From Dehalococcoidia bacterium (GTDB lineage: Bacteria; Chloroflexota; Dehalococcoidia; Dehalococcoidales; JAUVZE01): DNA of 5,074 nucleotides. The stretch is taken from contig JAUVZE010000084.1 of NCBI GenBank assembly GCA_030602665.1, positions 1-5,074 of the forward strand. The letters are read 5' to 3'. A program made the position numbers and the translations under genes. Positions 1 to 5,074 of the stretch are shown one piece after another (position 1 is the first letter of the stretch; each line of letters begins with the position of its first letter). The notes under the pieces were generated by a model that had not been told where the DNA came from, did not search any database, and saw nothing but the letters and a program-made list of their open reading frames with translations.

Positions 1-779
1 CTAAGGAAGAGCACATTGATATTACCCTACCTGGTCACCCTCTCCTGACAGGTCGTTTGCATCCGATTACACAAACACTTCATGAGATATGTGACATATT
101 TATCTCTATGGGCTTTCAGGTAGTGGAGGGTCCTGAGGTAGAGTGGGACTACTACAACTTTGAGGCATTGAATATCCCCCAGGAGCACCCAGCTCGTGAT
201 ACCATGTCAACATCCTGGGTTGATTATCAGACGGATAGCAGTGAGAGACCAATGCTACTCCGCACCCACACTACTTCGGTAACGGCTAGGACTATTGAGA
301 CCATGGAACCCCCGATAAGAGTAATCGAGCCAGGCAAGGTTTATCGCTATGAGGCTAGTGATGCCACCCATACTCCTATGTTCCATCAGATTGATGGGCT
401 AGCCGTAGATAAGGGTATCACCATGGCTGACCTTAAGGGGACACTTTACGAGTTTGCCCGCCGTTTCTTTGGGGAGGACAGGAAGGTGCGCTTCCGCTGT
501 GATTACTTTCCCTTTGTTGAGCCCGGGGTTGAGATGGCTATTGAGTGCCAGGTCTGTAATGGTAGCGGTTGCCGCCTGTGTGGTAATACCGGCTGGATTG
601 AGATACTGGGAGCGGGAATGACCCATCCACAAGTGCTTGAGCGCGGGGGTATTAACCCGGACGTTTATACCAGTTTTGCTTTCGGCATCGGCATTGACCG
701 TCTGCCTATGCTTCGTTATGGGATTGACGATATAAGGCTTTTTTATAGTAGTGACCTTAGATTCTTAAGGCAGTTTTAA
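1..779 (+). CDS. pheS: Phenylalanyl-tRNA synthetase alpha subunit, 5'-truncated by window edge
   Basis: This is the catalytic chain of the (alpha-beta)2 class II synthetase that attaches phenylalanine to tRNA-Phe in the cytoplasm. The frame is open from the first full codon at base 3, giving 258 visible residues. The N-terminal coiled coil and true start, perhaps 80-100 residues, lie outside. The TTG at 57 is an internal Leu codon inside the conserved G-R-L-H-P-I-T-Q-T segment. Visible landmarks are the E-x-D/W-Y-Y-N-F-x-A-L-N-I-P motif 1 region (about 138-182), motif 2 V-Y-R-Y-E-A-S-D-A-T-H (339-371), a Cys4 knuckle C-x2-C-x4-C-x2-C (546-581), and the motif 3 region F-A-F-G-I-G-I-D-R with the R-Y-G-I-D-D-I-R tail (from 675), ending in the classic D-L-R-F-L-R-Q-F. 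Oddities are substitutions at normally fixed pocket positions near 273-284 and 393-395. It is followed after 2 bases by pheT. Identity is certain. Confidence 0.97.
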   Translation, partial: KEEHIDITLPGHPLLTGRLHPITQTLHEICDIFISMGFQVVEGPEVEWDYYNFEALNIPQEHPARDTMSTSWVDYQTDSSERPMLLRTHTTSVTARTIETMEPPIRVIEPGKVYRYEASDATHTPMFHQIDGLAVDKGITMADLKGTLYEFARRFFGEDRKVRFRCDYFPFVEPGVEMAIECQVCNGSGCRLCGNTGWIEILGAGMTHPQVLERGGINPDVYTSFAFGIGIDRLPMLRYGIDDIRLFYSSDLRFLRQF

Positions 780-781
780 AA

Positions 782-3187
782 ATGAAGGTTTCACTAAAGT
801 GGCTTCAGGAGTATATAAATATTAACTTGCCCCTGGCTGATTTGGCTAACCGGCTGACTATGGCGGGTATTGAGGTCAAGGGGAAACAGACTATTGGCGG
901 TGATTGGGGGAATATTGTTGTTGGTCAAATAGTGGTGGTTAACCCCCATCCCGATGCCGACCGCCTTAGTTTACCTACCGTTGATTTAGGCACCGAGCAA
1001 CAGACTGTTGTTTGCGGCGCACCCAATCTCAGAGTTGGTGATAAGATAGCCTTCGCCCATGTTGGCGCCGAGCTTATAGATGGGCATAGTGGGAAGTTAT
1101 CCCGCCTGAAACCAGCTAAAATTCGTGGCATTACCTCCAGCGGCATGGTTTGCTCAGAGAAAGAGCTGGGCATATCTGATATTCATGAAGGGATTATGGT
1201 CTTGCCAGCCGAAGCTCCGGTGGGCACCCCGCTAGCCGATTACCTAGGTGATACTATTTTTGACCTAGAGGTAACGCCCAACCGCCCTGATTGTTTATCT
1301 ATAATTGGTATAGCCAGAGAGATTGCCGCCCTCACTGGACAGAGTTTGCATCTTCCCGAAATTACCTATAGGGAAACAGCATCTCCCATAGATGAGCAGG
1401 TCTCAGTAGAAATTGCGGCTCCCGACCTGTGCCCCAGGTATTGCGCCAGCCTACTCACCGGGGTAAAGATAGCTGAATCTCCAAAGTGGTTGCGACAACG
1501 GTTGCTGGCTTGTGGCATGCGCCCGATAAATAATATTGTTGATATTACCAACTATGTTATGCTGGAATATGGACAGCCTCTCCACGCTTTTGACTATCAC
1601 CAAATTAGAGGCAGAAGGATTATCGTCCGCCGGGCGGCTCAAGGGGAATCCATAGTTACTCTGGATGGGATGGAGCGGATTCTTTCCTCGGATACACTGG
1701 TTATTGCTGATGAGGAGGGAGCGGTGGCGGTAGCTGGGGTTATGGGTGGCGCCGATAGTGAGGTAACTGAGGAGACCACTTCAATACTGCTGGAAGCCGC
1801 CAATTTTAACCCGGCAAGCATCCATTACACCGGTAGGGTGCTCAATTTACCTAGTGAGGCTTGCTCACGGTTTGAGAGGGGCATTCGTCCTGAGCTGGCT
1901 CTACCGGCCCTTAAACGGGCTACCCAGTTGATTTTAGAGCTAGCTGGGGGTGAAGCGGCTAAAGGCGTGGTTGATGTCTACCCTGGCAAGCTAGACCATA
2001 AACCTATCTTGCTATCAACAGGTGAGGTAAAGCGAGTTCTGGGGGTTGAGTTCAGCCTTGGGCAGATAGTAAATACCTTAACTTCCCCGGGCTTTGATTG
2101 TAAGCCAGGAGATTCAGCTTCAGGGGTTTGGGCTACGGCTCCTTACTGGCGAAGTGATATACAGCAGGCGGTTGACCTTGTCGAGGAAGTGGCCCGTATT
2201 ATTGGCTATGATAAGATTCCAATGACTATGCTCAGTGAGCCGCTACCTAAACAAAACCCAGAGCCTGTAATCAGTCTTAAGCAGAAGGTAAGGCATCTCC
2301 TCACCGGTTATGGCTTCCAGGAGGTGATTACCTATTCACTAACTAGTTGGGAAAGGTTAAACCGGCTATTCTCTGAACCCCACCCCCTTGAGCCTGTGCC
2401 CCTTCGGGTGGCTAATCCGATGACGGCAGACCAGGAGTATCTCCGCCCTAACCTGCGAGCTAACCTTTTAGCTGCCCTTACGGCAAATAGAAAGCATGAA
2501 GAAGGTAGTATTAGACTTTTTGAGCTGGGCAGGATATATCTACCGCGACCCAAGGACTTACCTGATGAGCCTGAGGTGCTGTGTGGCATCCTAAGTGGTC
2601 CCAGACTGGAAAAGTGGTGGCAAGGTGAGAGTGGATTAGTAGATTTCTTTGATGCCAAGGGAGTAATGGAGGGCTTGCTTGGTCAGTTAGGTGTGGAAGC
2701 CAGCTTTAAGCTGAGTAAAGATGAAAGTTTACATCCAAATAAGCAGGCAGCTATAGTTATCGCCGGTAATAGACTGGGCATTGTTGGTGAGGTGCATCCT
2801 AAGGTTTTAGCCGCTTTTGACCTTTCAGAAAATGTCTATCTATTTGAAATCAATGTAACAGCACTTTTACCTTTCACCCTTGGTCATAAAAAGTTCCAGC
2901 CCATACCTCGGTTTCCAGCCACAGTCAGGGATATAGCTCTAGTGGTTGATACTGAAGTAACCCATCAGCGAGTTCAGGCTCTTATTAAGAGCTTCCCGCT
3001 GGTAAGTCAGGTTACCATATTTGATGTCTATACCGGTGAACAAGTACCACCGGGCAAGAAATCTCTTGCCTATAGGATTTTCTATCAGTCTCCAACACAC
3101 ACCCTGACTGAAAGAGAGGTCAACAAGGTTCAGCAGCAAATCCTGAGTAAGCTATCTCAGGAGCTTGGTGCTACCCTCCGCAGCTGA
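782..3187 (+). CDS. pheT: Phenylalanyl-tRNA synthetase beta subunit
   Basis: This is the non-catalytic partner chain of PheRS, responsible for tRNA binding and hydrolysis of mischarged Tyr-tRNA-Phe. At 801 residues it is full length for the bacterial family (about 800). Domains in order are an N-terminal segment starting M-K-V-S-L-K-W-L; an EMAP-type OB-fold tRNA-binding domain (about 41-150, with N-P-H-P-D-A-D-R-L); the B3/B4 editing domain (about 215-372); B5 (about 405-475); the catalytic-like core (about 490-690); and a C-terminal ferredoxin-fold anticodon-binding domain (about 704-800, with R-F-P-A-T-V-R-D-I-A). Editing-site residues known from the family appear to be present: Thr256, His268 in G-Q-P-L-H-A-F-D, and Glu338 in L-L-E-A-A. 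The ATG lies 2 bases after the pheS stop, with only a weak AAGG at 767-770, which fits translational coupling. No frameshift or truncation is seen. Confidence 0.98.
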   Translation: MKVSLKWLQEYININLPLADLANRLTMAGIEVKGKQTIGGDWGNIVVGQIVVVNPHPDADRLSLPTVDLGTEQQTVVCGAPNLRVGDKIAFAHVGAELIDGHSGKLSRLKPAKIRGITSSGMVCSEKELGISDIHEGIMVLPAEAPVGTPLADYLGDTIFDLEVTPNRPDCLSIIGIAREIAALTGQSLHLPEITYRETASPIDEQVSVEIAAPDLCPRYCASLLTGVKIAESPKWLRQRLLACGMRPINNIVDITNYVMLEYGQPLHAFDYHQIRGRRIIVRRAAQGESIVTLDGMERILSSDTLVIADEEGAVAVAGVMGGADSEVTEETTSILLEAANFNPASIHYTGRVLNLPSEACSRFERGIRPELALPALKRATQLILELAGGEAAKGVVDVYPGKLDHKPILLSTGEVKRVLGVEFSLGQIVNTLTSPGFDCKPGDSASGVWATAPYWRSDIQQAVDLVEEVARIIGYDKIPMTMLSEPLPKQNPEPVISLKQKVRHLLTGYGFQEVITYSLTSWERLNRLFSEPHPLEPVPLRVANPMTADQEYLRPNLRANLLAALTANRKHEEGSIRLFELGRIYLPRPKDLPDEPEVLCGILSGPRLEKWWQGESGLVDFFDAKGVMEGLLGQLGVEASFKLSKDESLHPNKQAAIVIAGNRLGIVGEVHPKVLAAFDLSENVYLFEINVTALLPFTLGHKKFQPIPRFPATVRDIALVVDTEVTHQRVQALIKSFPLVSQVTIFDVYTGEQVPPGKKSLAYRIFYQSPTHTLTEREVNKVQQQILSKLSQELGATLRS

Positions 3188-3215
3188 TATTAGCCTGGGG
3201 GTCTTCAAGGGAAGT

Positions 3216-3240
3216 TTGAAGGGGCGAAGCCCCTTCAATT
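3216..3240 (+). terminator. Hairpin, probable rho-independent terminator of pheST
   Basis: A perfect 10-base-pair stem (3216-3225 with 3229-3238) closes a GAA triloop, starting 28 bases after the pheT stop. The stem is GC-rich near the loop. On the plus strand it is followed by TTATTATTCTT, a T-rich but interrupted tract, so termination of pheT transcripts is plausible but not textbook. The upstream word CTTCAA (3203-3208) could instead pair with TTGAAG (3216-3221), giving a competing smaller hairpin. On the minus strand the bases after the stem are not T-rich, so this is a weaker terminator for proS. Confidence 0.65.
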
Positions 3241-3248
3241 ATTATTCT

Positions 3249-3276
3249 TCCCCCTCTCCTTCAAAGGAGAGGGGGA
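3249..3276. repeat. Long inverted repeat, REP-like or terminator hairpin
   Basis: The arms 3249-3261 and 3264-3276 are perfectly complementary over 13 bases with a 2-base centre (about 11-12 usable pairs once a real loop is allowed). One arm is pyrimidine-only and the other purine-only. The right arm runs into a second G5 and a GTGAGG motif (3281-3290). I recall very similar C5-TCTCC / GGAGA-G5 hairpins with this tail as dispersed intergenic repeats in several bacterial groups, but copy number cannot be seen from one window. It lies 22 bases beyond the proS stop, so it may also stop proS transcripts, although no T-run follows on the minus strand. Confidence 0.6.
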
Positions 3277-3297
3277 TTAAGGGGGTGAGGTAGATAA

Positions 3298-4995
3298 TTA
3301 ATCTGTAATAAGCTCCTTGAGCCTGGTTACTATCCCCTCAAGTGGCACAAGCTCAGATTCTTTCCGTGAGCGCCACTTTATCTCTACACTGTTACTTTTA
3401 AGGGTGCGAGGACTAACGGTAACCCGGATGGGTATCCCCAAGAGGTCAGCATCATTAAATTTTACTCCGGGGGACTCTTTACGGTCGTCAAAAAGCACCT
3501 CTAAACCCTCTGCCTCAAGCTCAGAATACAGTTTTTCAGCAACTTCTGAAACCTTAGAGCCTTCCCCATACAGCGAACAAAGGTGGATATGATAGGGAGC
3601 AACAGTTAGCGGCCAGATAATGCCCTTATCATCATGGTTCTGTTCTATGACAGCAGCTAACAATCTGCCCAGACCTATGCCATAGCACCCCATAACAATC
3701 GGATGGGATATGCCCTCGTCGTTAGTGAAGAAGGCACCCAATTTTTCACTGAGGAAGGTGCCCAGCTTGAAGACATGCCCGACTTCAATCCCGTGGGCAG
3801 CTGATAATTGGCTACCACACCTGGGGCATCTTTCTCCAGCCCGCGCCAGGGCTATGTCTGCCATGATGTCAGCCTTGAAGTCTCTGGGATAGTTGACGTT
3901 TCTAAGGTGGGTATCGGGTTTATTGGCTCCAGCAACCAGGTTTGTCCCCGAGGTTATGGAATCATCGGCTACAACCTTAAAACCACTTATGCCTACCGGC
4001 GATGCTGAGCCAGCGACTATGCCAGCTTCTATCACCTCGGTTTCAGTGGCCATGCGGAGCTCATAGCAGTTTAAGATGTTTTTTAGTTTCACCTCGTTTA
4101 TCTCAATGTCCCCTCGGATAACCGCAATGACAAACTCACCATCGGCGACATAGAACACTACCTTAAGGGTATGATTTTGGGGCACCTTCAGGAAATTTGA
4201 TAGTCCCTCAATAGTGGTAATGTCTGGGGTGTTGACTTCTTCCAGAGGCAGTGGCATTTCCTCTGGTAGCTTCTCTTTAATACTCTGAGCCTTGACCACA
4301 TTAGCGGTATACTGACAACTGGAGCAATAGATAATTTCGTCCTCACCACTTTCGGCAATAACCATAAATTCATGAGAGTCCTTGCCACCGATGGCACCGC
4401 TATCAGCTTCAACCACTAGGGTAGGGAGCCCACAACGAGTATAGATATTGTGGTATGCCTGGACCATCTTGTTATAGCTCTGGTCTAATCCGGCTTCGTC
4501 GGTATCAAAGCTATAGAGGTCTTTCATGGTAAACTCACGAACCCGCATCAGCCCGCCTCTGGGTCGTGGCTCATCACGGAACTTAGTCTGGATGTGATAA
4601 AGTAGCTGCGGCAGGTCACGGTAGCTCTGCACATTGTGGCTAACCATCTGGGTGATGACCTCTTCGTGGGTTGGTCCAAGGGCTAGCTTGCGGTCTCGGC
4701 GGTCGGAGAGAGTAAAAAGTCCCTTACCAAAAGCTAGGTCTCGCCCGCTTTCCTGCCACAGCTCCAGAGGCTGGAGGGCCGGCATCCTTAGCTCCTGTCC
4801 GCCGGCTTTATCCATCTCGTCACGGATGATATTTTCTATCTTTCTAAATACCCGCCAGCCTAGAGGCAGGTAGGAATAAACACCAGCCGCTACCTGACTT
4901 ATCATCCCGGCTCTCAGCAATAGCTGGTGGCTAACTGTCTCCGCCTCGGTGGGCACTTCTCTTAATGTTTTACTGAACAGCTTTGATATACGCAC
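3298..4995 (-). CDS. proS: Prolyl-tRNA synthetase, bacterial type with editing insertion
   Basis: This class IIa synthetase attaches proline to tRNA-Pro in the cytoplasm. At 565 residues it matches the long bacterial form (about 570). It shows motif 1 (about 54-76), G-P-T-H-E-E (107-112), motif 2 F-R-D-E-x-R-P-R...R-E-F-x-M-K-D (139-159), motif 3 G-C-Y-G-I-G-L-G-R (436-444) and a C-terminal anticodon-binding domain (about 463-565, with D-D-R-K-E-S-P-G-x-K-F). Between motifs 2 and 3 lies the INS domain (about 224-405) that clears Ala-tRNA-Pro. Lys278 and His363 sit where the known editing residues K279 and H369 of E. coli are expected. Cys pairs 224/227 and 390/393 flank INS and may bind zinc. 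The GTG start is chosen because M-R-I-S-K-L-F matches the family N-terminus and no ATG, GTG or TTG precedes it in frame before the stop-bounded upstream region. The ribosome site is oddly far away. Confidence 0.98.
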   Translation of the reverse strand: MRISKLFSKTLREVPTEAETVSHQLLLRAGMISQVAAGVYSYLPLGWRVFRKIENIIRDEMDKAGGQELRMPALQPLELWQESGRDLAFGKGLFTLSDRRDRKLALGPTHEEVITQMVSHNVQSYRDLPQLLYHIQTKFRDEPRPRGGLMRVREFTMKDLYSFDTDEAGLDQSYNKMVQAYHNIYTRCGLPTLVVEADSGAIGGKDSHEFMVIAESGEDEIIYCSSCQYTANVVKAQSIKEKLPEEMPLPLEEVNTPDITTIEGLSNFLKVPQNHTLKVVFYVADGEFVIAVIRGDIEINEVKLKNILNCYELRMATETEVIEAGIVAGSASPVGISGFKVVADDSITSGTNLVAGANKPDTHLRNVNYPRDFKADIMADIALARAGERCPRCGSQLSAAHGIEVGHVFKLGTFLSEKLGAFFTNDEGISHPIVMGCYGIGLGRLLAAVIEQNHDDKGIIWPLTVAPYHIHLCSLYGEGSKVSEVAEKLYSELEAEGLEVLFDDRKESPGVKFNDADLLGIPIRVTVSPRTLKSNSVEIKWRSRKESELVPLEGIVTRLKELITD

Positions 4996-5015
4996 TTTTC
5001 TGTTTCTGACTATAT

Positions 5016-5022
5016 CTCCTTT
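5016..5022 (-). promoter_or_regulatory. Shine-Dalgarno sequence for proS, unusually distant
   Basis: AAAGGAG is read on the minus strand directly after the stop codon of the preceding frame. It is the only strong ribosome binding site upstream of proS, but 20 bases separate it from the GTG at 4995, where about 5-10 would be normal. The in-frame codons nearer to it are ATA (5013-5011) and GTC (5010-5008), neither a usual start. Confidence 0.6.
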
Positions 5023-5074
5023 CTACCAATTCTTGATGAGTTTACCCTCTTTGTCTTTCATGGCACCGGCAACC
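5023..5074 (-). CDS. 3' end of an unidentified gene upstream of proS (partial)
   Basis: On the minus strand one frame is open from the window edge for 17 codons including a TAG stop at 5025-5023; the other two frames close within 5 to 11 codons. The visible peptide is 16 residues, V-A-G-A-M-K-D-K-E-G-K-L-I-K-N-W, charged and Lys-rich. The stop abuts the AAAGGAG site of proS, and only 27 bases separate it from the proS start, the arrangement expected for two genes in one operon. The fragment is too short for me to name a family, and a chance open frame is possible. Confidence 0.5.
   Translation of the reverse strand, partial: VAGAMKDKEGKLIKNW

Larger units (their letters stand above)
3188..3297. 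other. Convergent intergenic gap between pheT and proS
   Basis: These 110 bases separate the stop codons of two genes that face each other. No coding frame or RNA gene is visible. The gap is dominated by two inverted repeats (3216-3238 and 3249-3276) and a G-rich tail at 3271-3290. The short word CTTCAA occurs three times (3203, 3233, 3259) and its complement TTGAAG once (3216). The likely role is transcription termination, possibly through a dispersed repeat that has landed here. Confidence 0.8.

Noticed and set aside
57..779. TTG at 57 as the start of a 240-residue PheS
   Set aside because: The frame is open and homologous to PheS upstream of it to the window edge, so the Leu codon is internal and the gene is simply cut by the window.
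925..2658. Minus-strand open frames of 60-108 codons inside pheT, with others inside pheS and proS
   Set aside because: They lie antisense or out of frame within strongly conserved genes, have no family likeness or convincing ribosome sites, and are expected by chance.
782..3187. Loss of editing or a frameshift in PheT
   Set aside because: The frame is continuous over 801 residues, all expected domains are present in order, and the Thr, His and Glu editing positions appear conserved.
3203..3264. Three CTTCAA words as a CRISPR-like or iteron array
   Set aside because: The repeats are only six bases, unequally spaced (30 and 26), and explained by the hairpin arms.
3197..3285. G-quadruplex from the G-runs in the intergenic gap
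   Set aside because: The G-runs are separated by 7-9 bases or more, and most are locked in perfect hairpin stems with C-runs, which would be favoured.
4996..5022. T-box or other riboswitch controlling proS
   Set aside because: The 27-base gap is far too short, and no specifier stem or terminator/antiterminator is present. The leader of pheS is outside the window and cannot be judged.

Overview
The window is an ordinary bacterial housekeeping segment holding three aminoacyl-tRNA synthetase genes. From left to right it contains the 3' part of pheS (phenylalanyl-tRNA synthetase alpha chain, cut by the window start), the complete pheT (beta chain), a 110-base convergent intergenic gap with two strong hairpins, and the complete proS (prolyl-tRNA synthetase) on the minus strand. 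The last 52 bases hold a short minus-strand open end that looks like the 3' end of another gene upstream of proS. More than 95% of the sequence is coding.

The organism is probably a member of the Chloroflexota, perhaps an uncultured Dehalococcoidia. This is inferred from the recalled style of the proteins: the R-Y-E-A-x-D-A-T-H motif 2 of PheS, the Cys-rich knuckle before G-W-I-E-I-L-G, and the N-terminus of ProS. Base composition is close to balanced, and GC-rich hairpins fill the intergenic gap. The assignment rests on memory of families, not on a search, and is only moderately secure.

pheS and pheT are separated by 2 bases and form the usual operon for the (alpha-beta)2 enzyme that charges tRNA-Phe. 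PheS carries the catalytic site; PheT carries the tRNA-binding, editing and anticodon-binding modules. proS runs towards pheT and encodes a bacterial-type ProRS with an inserted editing domain. It lies 27 bases behind the preceding minus-strand frame and so is probably the last gene of a separate operon.

I found no mobile element, CRISPR array, RNA gene or novel system. The points worth a second look are a cluster of non-canonical residues around the amino-acid pocket of PheS, the composite hairpin element between pheT and proS, the poorly spaced ribosome binding site of proS, and putative zinc-binding cysteines in PheS and ProS.
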